The notes below the pieces were generated by a model that did not search any database, was not told where the DNA came from, and saw nothing but the letters and a program-made list of their open reading frames with translations. Made by a program: the position numbers and the translations under genes. Shown here piece after piece: positions 33,262 through 44,778 of a stretch of DNA of 64,000 nucleotides (position 1 is the stretch's first letter; every line of letters begins with the position of its first letter). The stretch lies in the NCBI GenBank assembly GCA_027405735.1, contig JAPEHQ010000008.1:1674001-1738000 (forward strand), written 5' to 3'. This DNA is from Mucor racemosus. Lineage: Eukaryota; Mucoromycota; Mucoromycetes; Mucorales; Mucoraceae.

Positions 33262-34115
33262 ATGAGTTTTCTAAATTTCAGGTAAATTTACACTGGCTAA
33301 AACCGTGCTTTTTTATTTAAAATTATATGCATACACAGTTTAGGTGGAAAAAAGAATAAATTATCTAAAACAAAAGGGCCAACCACCTTTCCGAATTCAG
33401 ATACAAAACCGTTATTTCTAACCAATCCATATGTAACCCATATGTTGGTAAAGGGCAATTTCAAAACAATTACTGAATTACCAAAATATATAGATGTGAA
33501 TGAATGGCTTGCGTTTAATAGTTAGTTTTTCAAAATTCACTCAGTTTACCCAAGACTAACTCAACCCGAATTGCCACATTTTAGCTTTTGAATTTTTCAA
33601 TCATATTAATATGTTTTATGGTTCAATTACTGATTTTTGTACGCCAACCATGTGTCCTTCCATGTCTGCTGGGCCAGGGTAACTAATATGGACAAAAAAA
33701 AAACAGTAGATCAATATATAGTAATTCCTTTTATATTAGTGTTGAATATACTTGGGTTGATGCTTCCTCTAAAAAGATTAAACTATCAGCACCACAATAC
33801 ATTGATTATATGGCATCTAGTATACAAAATATGATGGGAGATGAGACATTGTTTCCCACAAAAGCAGGCCGAGATTTTCCACGAGAATTTCCTCAGCTAG
33901 TTCGACGTATTTTCGGACAACTGTTTCGATTATTCGCACATATATACCACCATCACTATGACAAGATTTTATCTTTACACGAGGAACCTCACTTGAATTC
34001 ATTATTTGCACATTTTATATCATTTGCCAAAGAGTTTGATTTATTAGATAAAAAGGAAGTTCAACCGCTGCAAGAATTGATTGATGTGATGATGAAAGAT
34101 GGAGTTATTTCGTAG
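33262..34115 (+). CDS. MOB2: Mob2 family kinase activator
   Basis: Four exons (33262-33281, 33339-33520, 33585-33678, 33740-34115) close in phase to 223 aa. The 20-nt first exon gives the Mob-typical start MSFLNF. Diagnostic Mob2 blocks: LVKGNFKTITELPKYIDVNE, EFFNHINMFYGSITDFCT, CPSMSAGP, FAHIYHHHYDKI and HFISFAKEF. The zinc ligands of Mob proteins fit the Cys of FCTPTMC and the His of HIYHHH. Known: Mob2 binds and activates NDR kinases (Cbk1/Orb6) that drive polarity and wall remodelling. Mob1 is less likely because the KG(N/S)FK and FPTK-type segments are those of Mob2. The next gene begins 371 bp downstream on the same strand. Confidence 0.93.
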
Positions 34116-34486
34116 TATTTATCTGATCCATTACCATAGCACATCACTTGAAACGATTATTACATAAAAAAAAAAGTGTTACACTCACTAAAGCTACAAA
34201 TAATAAAAAACTGGATATCTCTCTCTCTCTCTCTCCCTAAATCTCATCCCTTTATCCCGTTTTCTTTTCTCTACTTCTTCCATTTTGCTCTTTCTTTTTC
34301 TTTTGCTTATTGTTGTTGAATACACACCACTGTAGCCTTTAAAACTCCTTCTTGTTTTTGCTATATTATCCTGCTACCAACTGCAGATAAATCATTGGAA
34401 AAAAGAAAAAAAAAAGTGTATAATTCATTCTTTTTTCTTTAAATAAAACCCTTTTCTTTTTTCGATTTCTGTTTATTATTTGTTCC

Positions 34487-36212
34487 ATGGTTAAACAATT
34501 GGAGCCACCGACAAAAAAGGACATCCGGATACTTTTAGGAGATTCGACTGTGGATACATGGAACCAAGAAAAAGTGACACAATGGCTCGAAGAAAAGGGT
34601 TGGGGCCATTTCGCGTCAACATTTGAAAGTAATATTGTTGTGTGAAATATTGTAATTTTTTATTAACACATTAAATAGAGCATGGTATTTGTCGAGAAAG
34701 ATTCTTTCAAATCACATTGGCTGAATTAGTCGAGTTTTTACCAAGGTATTAAACTAAATTCAGTAGACATAAATAGCATGAACTTATCCACTAAAAAATC
34801 AGCTTAGAACCATGACAACCTATTATGAAAGACGGAGACTTTTGAATGAGATCAGATCATTAATTCCTACAACGCCTGGACACCAACAAAAGCCCACACC
34901 GAGCACACCGACAAATGTAATTTAAACATGTATGAAAAACTCCTAAATGCTTATATTAACCTTTAAGTAAAAAAAACTTAGATTTCAATTAATACAAATT
35001 TACATGAATATACAAGATTAGGAGAGGATAATAAAGGAGGGGGAGTTAAAAATACTCAACATTCAATTCCTTCTCATAGTCCACAAAATCCTCTTGCTGA
35101 TCATATAACTGCTAGGGATAGTGGAATTGGTTATTTATCTCATTATTCTGCTGGATCTTCCTCGCCTTCACCTTCAGCATCTCCTTCTTCTGATCATTTA
35201 ATTACACCTTTTTCAAAGAAATATAATAATAATTCACCTACAAGATCTTCATATTCACCAAAAGCTGCTTTTCATAAAATAAAAAACACATTTAGATCAC
35301 ATGCTCCTCCATCAAATCAAATGCAAACTACCATTGTAATTCAGCCTACCCATTTTAATAACCAACAACAACAACAACAACAGCAGCAGCAGCAAAACTC
35401 AGCATCTTCAAGTCCGCGTTCTGCACGGCATGAATCGGGCGATGATGACCGAGGAAGGCGTACTTCTCCAGCTATTCCTGCACGTGTATCATCCACACCA
35501 GATAAAATTTCAAAGTTTTGGGCCACTTATGCAAATTGGCATTCCTCATCACCTTCATCAAACAACAAAAAGTCTTCGCCCTCATCATATACATCTGAAT
35601 ATCAACAACAACCACCATCATCACAATGGAAAAAGCCAGAAGATCAAAAAATCCAAATAACTGGAGATAAAGAAACTTGGTATAGTCTTAATGTAACCAA
35701 CATGAGAGATCCAGTAACTATCAAGCAGCTTATTCTTAGACGTATGCAATTTGGCGGTGATTGCGATCAATATCAATATTTTCATGAAAATGGTGTTGAT
35801 CCAGGTATATCATTTAAAACACTATTCATATTTTGACTAAAAAACAATTACTAAAATATCTCCTTAATCATGTTTACTTGATAGATAGGCCAATGGACCC
35901 TCAAGACCTCATGTATTTATGCTCAATTGCCGATCGTTCGGCTTCTCAACGAATTTTAGTAAAATCTGTCGTTACACAAAATCAATCTTTTAACGAATTC
36001 ATATATACGCTATCCACACCAGAATTAGGCAAATCGCCTAGTGATATACCCCAGAACCAAAGGTAAACTATTCTTTGAGTAGTGCTATATTTTTTTATTA
36101 ATTATTCTTCCATTCAAGTCCTACTACAAGTAAAAGTTCACCAACATTTAAGCCTCTTTGTCGTAAAACAGCTAGAAGACCAATTCAGCTACCACAACAA
36201 AAACAACAACAG

Positions 36213-36253
<41 letters not shown>

Positions 36254-38019
36254 TTCACAACCATCACAGCATGTTGGTATTCAATTATCCGATCCACCTC
36301 AATTGGATAGATGTAGGACAGGAAGTGAGCCATTTACTATACCACCCGCACAAACATTATGGTGTCGATCTGAGCCTGACAGGGAAAAAATATTAGAAAA
36401 CAACAATATGAATATCAATCATAGCAATAATAGTGCCAGTTTGTGGGCTGTACCCCCTACACAACAACCTCAATCTCAACCACAGCAGCAACAGAAACTA
36501 TGGGCCGTTACGCCGAATACTACCAATACTATTACAACTGCTACTAATGATGTATCTAATGATCTAGGTCGAATGCAGATCAATTCTAATAAGAAATCCG
36601 CAGCTTTCAAACCATTACCTACACCACCCCTTAAAAAGTCTAGCGGAGCAGAGTTTTGGGGAGAAAGACCTCCTGCAGAAGTAGTATTTCAACACATGGA
36701 ACAATACTTCGATAGTAAAGATTTAGATAAGGAAGTAGTAGTAGAACCTACTAAACCTCATACCAAATCAATCCGATTAGTCGCACGCGAAGCCAGTCGA
36801 AAATATAAGAATAATAAAATGGTTCGTCGCAAGAGTACCAAATTATGGGGTCAACGTGTGGTGGAACTCAAGGCTCGTAGTCAGAACGTCATGGCGCGCT
36901 TGCCCTCAGTCAGCGAGCATATGCGTCTTTCGCATGGTACAGCTATAGGTAATAGTAACACTAAAAATGAGAATGATGATGACACTATGCAATGGATTCG
37001 AGGTAAATTGATTGGCAAAGGATCATTCGGACGAGTGTACTTGGCTTTCAATGTGGGTACTGGCGAAGTCATTGCTGTTAAACAAGTTGAAATCCCTAAA
37101 ACTGCTTCTGATTTACTAAATGAGGAACAGCATGATATGGTTGAAGCTCTTTATCAAGAAATTATGACCTTGAGAGATCTAGACCATGAAAATATTGTGC
37201 AGTACCTTGGTTATGGCCAAGACAATGCAGAAGGTGTCATCAACATCTTTTTGGATTATGTCTCTGGTGGTAGCGTGGCAAGTCGATTGGCATTGCATGG
37301 TGCATTTGACGAAGCTCTCACTAAATACTTTACAAGACAAATATGTTTTGGTTTAGCCTATCTTCATTCAAAGCATATCTTGCATAGGGTACGTTTAATT
37401 ACAATAATTATGAGTATTTAACTCATCAATATTATATATAGGATATCAAAGCTGCTAATATTTTGGTGGAAGTTGATGGTATATGCAAAATCTCAGATTT
37501 TGGTTTATCCAAAAAAAATGATTATGATGAAGTATATGATCAAAATTCAAGAATGTCGCTCCGTGGCTCCATCTATTGGATGGCTCCTGAGGTTGTCAAG
37601 AATGAGCCTTATAGCGCCAAGGTCGATATTTGGAGTTTAGGTTGCACTGTGATAGAAATGTTGACAGGGCAACGACCTTGGCTCGCTCTGAATCAGATTG
37701 CTGCTTTGTACAATGTAAGTCAGATGTCTTGATCACATTTGATATGCCTTTTTAATAGTTATGTTTTCAAAATAGCTTGGAAGATTAAATACACCTACTA
37801 TACCCGAAAATATATCTGATTGTGCAAAAGATTTTCTCAAACAGTGCTTCATCATGTAAGTGTGTATTTTAAAATAAATCGAAAACAATATTGATATTGA
37901 TTTCACTTTTTAGTGATCCTTTAGAAAGACCTACAGCTACTGATCTATTGGCACATGAATTTCTCAGTACAGATCCCTCGTTCAAATTTAAAGATTATGT
38001 TGCTAGAGGAAAAATCTAA
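34487..38019 (+). CDS. BCK1: Bck1-type MAP kinase kinase kinase
   Basis: Nine exons (34487-34628, 34679-34745, 34808-34916, 34982-35804, 35885-36062, 36119-37388, 37442-37714, 37776-37855, 37914-38019) close to 1015 aa. A SAM-like domain (about 22-70: WNQEKVTQWLEEKGWGHF) is followed by a Ser-rich linker with a poly-Gln run (about 234-246). Next come an RA/ubiquitin-like domain (about 331-410), a second poly-Gln (about 464-486) and a C-terminal kinase (about 730-1000). Kinase motifs: GKGSFG, AVKQV, HRDIKAAN, SDFGLS, YWMAPEVV. The kinase resembles Bck1/Mkh1 (YVSGGSVASRL, YSAKVDIWSLGCTVIEM) more than Ste11/Byr2. Known: Bck1 passes Pkc1 signals to Mkk and Slt2 in the cell-wall integrity pathway. 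Ste11/Byr2 remains the alternative because of the SAM-RA layout. Confidence 0.88.
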
Positions 38020-38430
38020 TGTCTTTTTTTATTGTTATTTATTACATCAGATATAAAATTTTTCTTCTTATTTACAGTTTTATTATTTTGCTTTATATTA
38101 CCATCAGCTTCTCTTTTTCTGTTTCTTGCACAAATTATACATAAACATATTTACACAAGTAAACAACAACAACCACACTTTGTAACCGAGCAAGAATGCA
38201 CATTATTTTGATTGATATGAACTACCATCATTTAAATTTAAAATTACTACGATCAAAATTTATTGATATAAAGTTTTCTTTTGTTTTCGGGTTTCTACGG
38301 CTGAAAAAAGTAAGGTTTAGGTGGTTTCAGAAGGGGATCGCCCAATATTAGGTCAAATTTCAAAAATATCTATCTTTCCTCTAGGGCTATCGACATCTGC
38401 CTTTTAAAAAAAGATGTTAATACAGTATAT
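38020..38430. other. 3' flank of BCK1
   Basis: A T-rich trailer follows the stop codon. Nothing else was recognised before the family 1 copy begins. Confidence 0.5.
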
Positions 38431-40012
38431 ACCAGAATATAAGTGTATTGCCCTAACATTAACCAAAAATTGACTTATAAAGGATTATAAACATGAAGCA
38501 CCAAACTCGAAGTGTCAATGTTTTGTATTCACAAGACAGATCCAATTGAAAGTTACTTTTCATTTTTTGTTTCAATGAAAAATATTAATTTTTCATCGAG
38601 ATAATCAAAATAATAGTTGATATCACAGCTTACAGCTTATGATAACTGGGTTCCAAAATTTATTTTAAAAAATGGACGAAAAATGATGAAAAAAGCAAAA
38701 TCGTTTAATTGCTCATGAACTGCAAAGTAAGTCGACCTAGTATACTAAATAGTTTTTATACAGTTTTAATTTCTGCATCTATCTAAATAAAATTTAGACA
38801 AACATTTCACATTAAATTTTGCGTAAAATGCAATTAAAATTTTGGAGGTTTTTTGAAGATACACATCACTTTTTATAATTATATTTACAATATAACTAAT
38901 TGAAATAATGCGCAAACCCAGTATCTATCGATCGAGCTATTGTACAATCTTTTAGCTGCATTTTTCGTAGAGAAAGCGAGGTTTTTGTCCAATTTTTTTT
39001 TCAGATTCAGAATTTGGGATGAGGGTATATAAGGGAAAAATGGAAGCTAGAAATGGGGGTACCTTTTTGTGCACATTTTTTATGATATCTCCATGAAAAC
39101 CCAATATTTTGGAAAACTCTAAATTGGATCCGAGAGACCTCAACGAGCTTGATGACATGAATAAAAAAAAACTGCTACTCAATTTAACAAATATTTTGAA
39201 ATCTATTACAAAAATGCCAAAAAAAATGAAAAAAAATAAAAGTGCTCAGAATTTTTTTATATTCAAATATGTTATAGAGCGCTTTAAAACAAGTAAGTTT
39301 TATTATTAAAAAGTGTTAGCATAGCTTACTTTTTTCTAAAGATATGAAACCTCAAAGTTTTCAATCCTTTAGCAGTGAAATACGCGTAAAAGATCTAAAA
39401 CATTAGCACTGAAAAATTAATACCAACTGCAAAAAGTAGGATATTTCCGGATACTTATTTTTGAATTAAAGCTGAACATCTCAGGTACATTGGCATATAA
39501 TGTTTTCTTGGTGTTATTTAGTGGGGAAAAAAGTTAGGCAGGGATGAAAAGTGAGACCCAGTTTTTAAGAAAGAAGCAGTAGATTTTACGCGTTTTTGAG
39601 TCTTTCGTGAGATATAAAATAAATTTAGGGATAGATAGCATAATGCGACCAATTTATGTCTGTTTAGTAGTGTTTAAAGTATATCCTAAAAATGCTTATT
39701 ATGAAGTTAGTTTTAGAAAGAAGACATATTCCGATTTTGAAGATTGAAACTATGAAATTTTTCTTTGAAAATTTAAATTTAATATTAAAATTCATTTTAA
39801 CTTTTCGAGGGTAGTTTCTTTGTGTACTACAGCAAGTCAAAATACGTTGTGAAAGACAGAACAAACAAAACAAATTGTAATTTTTTTATTACTTAATTAA
39901 TAAGAAAAATAATTACATAAATATCATAGAGTGTGATTGTGTAGCTTCCACATGGAAAAAATCTAAAAATCTAAAAATCTAAAAATCTAAAAATCATTTT
40001 TTATTATATATA
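38431..40012 (-). repeat. Family 1 core repeat, copy e (inverted)
   Basis: It begins with the terminus CAGAATATAAGTGTATT, shared with copy f and (inverted) copy d, and covers the complete core. At about 39958-39997 an AATCTAAA-type unit is repeated about four times where other copies have one, a local microsatellite expansion. Confidence 0.9.
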
Positions 40013-41182
40013 CTGAATTAACAGATATTGTTTTTTTGTGGAGATCAAACGAGATATGGTATTGTTAACATTGATGACCGTAACGTTTATAGTAGATTAT
40101 AATTTTTTTTTACTATTATACAGTATATATATACGCGTTTTATCTACTACTACATTTTTGTAAATATACGTAGCGCTATTTTGCATCTATTGATTATATG
40201 CTCACTGGAAACTTCAGTTATATTATCTAGTGAAATAAAGTCAGCTTTTGCATTATTGTACCTAGTAGCATAATTACATGATATAGGGCAAAAATGATAG
40301 GGTTTTCTTTATATGTCGGTCAGGAATAAAGATTTTTTGTAAACCAAATTGCTACTGATACTCAGCATATAGCAGTATTATATACCAAAAAAAAATAATA
40401 TGGTCAAATTACTCAATATTGCACAAATCAAGAAAAACAAAATAACAGATAATTAGAAGGACGGCAATTAATAAAAGCAAACATAGAGGGGACGTTTGTC
40501 CTAGTTGCTAGACTTATGCGCTTTACAGCTAGTTCAAACGGAGAGGTTGTGGGTTCGAAACTCGTGTAAGTGGATTTTCTTCGGAACTTGTGCTTGCCGG
40601 GCTAGAAGCGCAGCTAATCACCCCTCGCTTTTTTTTTTCGTTTTACCTTTCTATGCGCAGCTTTCTTCTTTTCCCTATTCTAGTATTATTAGTGCTATTT
40701 TGGAAACCCATTTCTTTATGAATATCTTGTTTTACAAGCACAAGAGACACACATTCTGCACGCAATAATTTAATAATGTAAACTGTATTGTAGACCTACT
40801 AATGTCTGTATATTTTGATTTTGATTTTCATCCAGTAAGTAACAAATAGAGTATTACTAATCGTAACATAAAGACGCACATAATGGAATATCTTTAGTCA
40901 TTTTTCAGAGATTCTTGAAAAGAGCTCAGCGAATAACATTATTAATCATATTTGAATTTCTATCAGTTCCTGCTTCAGTCATTATCAGTTAGAAATCGGT
41001 TTATCATCAGCTTTAATTTATCCTTAATAATGGACTTTAGGGCAATTATTACTGCATGAACAATACTATTAAAAGCATATCATCACTCTTCACTCAAGAA
41101 GCACTTTATTTGTAAAAATTTGAGAGTAATGCCCAAAGGTATTATGTACAGGCTTTCGTCAGTTTATTATTTATCATCATGC
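40013..41182 (+). repeat. Family 1 S segment with tRNA-like motif, copy e
   Basis: This aligns with 61781-63000 and, inverted, with 28226-29671. CTAGTTGCTAGACTTATGCG (40501-40520) and GGGTTCGAAACTC (40551-40563) are spaced like the A and B boxes of a tRNA gene. The TA-flanked insertion present at 29147-29565 is missing here; the matching site reads TATTATACAGTATATA. Confidence 0.8.
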
Positions 41183-42905
41183 ATGTTATATGCCACCAAA
41201 CACCAAGCTTTTTTATCATCTTCTGTAGTACCAATACATCTAATTGTAATCTATTAATTGCGACATGAATGGAACCGCAAAGTCTTGATATTGGATATTA
41301 TAAGTAAGAAACTCCTAGCAGCGTACTAAGTATACAGCAGCAATTAACAAGAACGTTTCGACTTCAATTATAACACCGTATTATTTCATCCCAGCGGTTA
41401 GTTAATCAAATAGCTATCAAATCAACATCCAAGCATATTTAGCGCAAGATTGAAACAAGGCCACTGTTGCATAATTATCACCTTTTACTATCTATACATA
41501 CTACCTTTGGTTACACTCCATGAATCTCATTATTAATTTATACTGCCACTTCAAGCAGTCCTTATCTACTAGTCTGTCACTAGTATATAAACCACATCTC
41601 ATAAATAAAAGAATAAGGATCAGTTTAGTTTTGATCCCTTAGTTTGACCCACAGTTGGAAAGCTAACATTTATCAAGACTTTACTTCGTTTTATTATTTT
41701 TAATTAATTTTAGCATATCAGATATATGTTAGAATAAAACAGCCACTCACAAGCTCTGCAAGCACGGTTAAAGTATGATTGATCCATTTCAATCCATAGA
41801 TTATTATGAAATAGATCTAATGGTTCAATAATGCCTTAAATTACATCTCAGGATCTCAATGTCAAATCAATATAAAAGGCCATACTTTTATATCTACTGT
41901 AAATAAACGATATATTGTTTTTTTTATACAGTTGAAGAACTGATTCATTACTCATTCTTTTATAATTGTATTCTTTTTTAAGTATTATTTATCAATCCCG
42001 AAATATACGTCAGTGCATTCGGTAAGTGTGAGTAACATCAGATTGTTATCTGTTATTTACATCTACTTACGTCAGTTAAATCACCAGTTCTCGCTGGGCA
42101 TGTGTAATAATCTGTAATTTTTGGACTAAGAAGAAATGTGGATAATATGCTTATAGATATTATTCTTGTTATTATAAATTGGTGATTACTGGGTTGATGA
42201 AGCTTGGTGGTCTTATTTGTAAATTAGATATTTATTAGTGGATAAATAAAAGTAAAAGGAGTGCAACAAGACAGATAAATCTACAAGGGTTCATGTAATG
42301 ATTTCCTTGTAGTATTTATATAAGGAATGAGGTAAGGTTTTGCATGAATGAAACTGAAATGTTTGATTCTGTCGTATATTTTCAGGATTGATAAATATTA
42401 CTTAAAAAAGAATACAATTATAAAAGAATGAGTAATTAATCAGTTCTTCAACTGTATAATAAAAACAAGATATCGTTTATTTAGATGTAAAAGTATGGCC
42501 TTTTATATTGATTAGACATTGAGATCCTGAGATGTAATTTAAGGCACTATTGAACTATTGGATCTGTTTGATAGTAATCTATGGATTGAAATGGATCAAT
42601 CATAATTTAACCGTTCTTGCAGAGCTTGTGAGTTGTGTTGTTTCAATGCTGCGCTAAATATGCTTGGATGTTGATTTGATAACTACTTGATTGGTTAACT
42701 GCTGGGATGAAATAATGTGGTGTCATAATTGAGGTCCAAGCGTTCTTGGTAATTACTGGATTAAACTTGGTACGCTAGGAGTTTCTTATATCCGATATCA
42801 AGACTTGCACTTCAATACATGTCGTAGTCAATAGATTGTAAGATGTATTGATACTGTAGAAGGTGATAATGTATGATACTAGTAGGTGGAATACAACAGA
42901 TTCAT
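41183..42905. repeat. Large foldback (inverted repeat) structure
   Basis: The left arm (about 41183-42011) returns inverted as the right arm (about 42370-42905) around a spacer of about 358 bp. Matching blocks include GAAACTCCTAG, CATCCAAGCATATTTAGCGC, GATTGATCCATTTCAATCCA and AAGGCCATACTTTTA, each with its complement in the other arm. The left arm is longer because it carries the LTR at 41465-41741. The arms are clearly diverged (about one in six positions by eye), so the structure is old. The outer part of the left arm is also present after the S segment of copy f. Confidence 0.85.
41465..41741. mobile_element. Solo LTR (277 bp) with 5-bp target duplication
   Basis: The insertion starts TGTTGCATAATT and ends AGAATAAAACA (TG...CA). 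GCCAC flanks it at 41460-41464 and 41742-41746. The opposite foldback arm lacks it, which gives an empty site. Inside, GTATATAAAC followed by AATAAA looks like an LTR promoter and polyadenylation signal. It belongs to a different family from the LTR at 8.3-8.8 kb. Confidence 0.85.
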
Positions 42906-42939
42906 TATAATATGATGGGTACATCTTGAGAGTTCATGG

Positions 42940-43165
42940 ATACATACAATCTTATTTATAGAAAGAAGAATAATTATAAAATCTAGTAACATTTATCATG
43001 GAGAACATAGGCTTTATTACGAGAAAAAATAATGGTAAAAGAAAAAACCAAGAGCTTCTAGGTCTTGGTTTAAAAGACTATTTATAAGAATTACATTTCA
43101 ATATGAGTTATAAATAGAATTGACTTCAAAATTGGCAGTTTAATATACTCGAAGAGCGACACTTT
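42940..43165 (-). pseudogene. Inverted fragment of the YVRKS-family gene
   Basis: Read on the minus strand, this stretch follows 20440-20640 of the split gene at 19.9-21.5 kb. It holds the end of the exon that encodes the QPILNIINSLL region and then about 140 bp of the neighbouring intron-like sequence. The match includes AACCAAGA(C/G)CTAGAAGCTC-type blocks and TAAATAAGATTGTATGTATCC. It is too short and shifted to be functional. Confidence 0.7.
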
Positions 43166-43361
43166 TAAATACCATAATATCTTAACTCTTTGTTTTGCTA
43201 TTGTCATAAATCAATTCATTATTATCATAGATGGTCAATAATAGTACCGCACTGTGATTCCCTCTGTGGCATTTAATCAATACGATTGTGATATAGTTTA
43301 GTAGCTTTGTAACTGCAATCATATCAAAGAAACGAAAAATCGAGGTTTAACACCATTGTTA

Positions 43362-43610
43362 TTTCAGTATTATATTTTAGGTGGACATCCAAGGTTTCGG
43401 TCTATATTTGGTATTATAGTAGATTAGCATGCGTTCAAGTTGATTTACATGTATCCTCGTTAGCTGATATAATGTTATTAGATAGTAATTCTGTGTACTC
43501 GTTATAATGAAAAGTATATAATAGATACATCCTCTAGATGTATTATTAATAAACTAATGCAAAATTATTTCTATCGACCGTTTCGACATTTCAGATTTCA
43601 GTGTGTACCC
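43362..43610 (+). repeat. LTR-like repeat, related to 3634-3870
   Basis: It starts TGTTATTTCAG and holds GACATCCAAGG, GTATATAATAG, a hairpin (ATACATC...GATGTAT), TTAATAAA and CGACATTTCAG in the same order as the copy at 3.6 kb. The two are strongly diverged, and no target duplication could be shown. Confidence 0.45.
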
Positions 43611-43629
43611 TTTGGAAATTGAAGCAAAA

Positions 43630-44200
43630 AAAAGAGAGGGTATTTTTTGTATTCATTTTTGACAATATCTTCACGAAAAATTAATATTTTGAAAATAATT
43701 AAATTGCATCCTATAGAGCTCAATGAAGTATACGACATGAATGTGAAAAACGCTGCTCAGTTTTTGAAATCTTTATGTATACTACAGAAAGGTAAAGAAA
43801 AAAAAGTGCATAGAATCTTTCCATATTTAAACATGTTATAGAGCTCTTCAAATCGAATAAGTTTCATTATTAGAAAGTGTTAGTATATCAGAGCTTTTTG
43901 CCGAGATATTAAGACTCAAAATTCTGACTTTTTAGCAATAAAGTAGCGGTAAAAACCTGAAACATTAGCTATAAAAGAGTTTATTCTACCTGATAGAGAT
44001 TGGTTATTTCAGGAAACCCAATTTTATATTAAACATGAACATCTCAAGTCCATGTACATAAATTTTAATCTTGTTGATGCTATTCAATGAAACAAAAGTT
44101 TCAGCACGAATAAGTCGGACCTCTGTTTTTAGGTATTAAATTCAACCTGTTTTTGAGATACAAATTATTTTTAGGAACTGGTAACATAATTCGCTGTGCA
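43630..44200 (-). repeat. Ancient relic of the family 1 core
   Basis: Short blocks line up in order with the inverted core of copies c, e and f: TTTTTGACAATATCTTCACGAAAAAT, ATAGAGCTCAA, CATGTTATAGAGC, AGTTTCATTATTA, TTAGCAATAAAG and AACATCTCAAG. Similarity is low, so this copy is much older than the others and useful for judging which positions of family 1 were conserved. Confidence 0.6.
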
Positions 44201-44778
44201 TTTTTTAAGCATGTAGCCAGGAACCCAAGCTCCAAGCTAAATTGGTTCATTATACATAGAATCAACTCTTTAGCATTATCAATCAAGGGTGAATGATGAA
44301 ATATGGGGAATTTACTAATTGAGTGTTGTACCATGATTATATAAGAAGATACAACAATATGTATCGCAATCATTGCAAATTTGCGTGTTTGTATTTGAAC
44401 TGGCATTTGCGATATCTGCCGATTCTTATACTCAATTTCGCACAACTAGAATGTAGGGTTCCAGAGGTGAGACAGAAGTAAAATTTATTAAAAATTGAAG
44501 ATCAACATTTCTAATAAAGTAAATTAATTTTAATGTTTATAAAACGTTTATATACAAAGACACGTTACAACTTATACGTAAACAATACACATATATACAC
44601 ATCACTTTTTTCACCCTCTCTATTGTCTTTTTATCTTTTTTTTATATATATTGTATTTTTTTATCATCTCTTTTTTGCCTCTTTTTGTGTGTGCATAGTT
44701 GTAGATTTAAAATAAAAATTTTTTTTTTAAAAAAAAAGAGGAATATAAACAAGGATAACAATCAAATCAAGATGGAAT
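44201..44778. other. Intergenic, 3' flank of the Pab2 gene
   Basis: Frames here have no resemblance to known proteins. T-rich runs (about 44600-44740) precede the end of the minus-strand RNA-binding protein gene. Confidence 0.5.

Noticed and set aside
40501..40570. A functional tRNA gene
   Set aside because: The A- and B-box-like parts are present but no acceptor stem or clear anticodon arm can be folded; it is repeated three times inside a repeat family.
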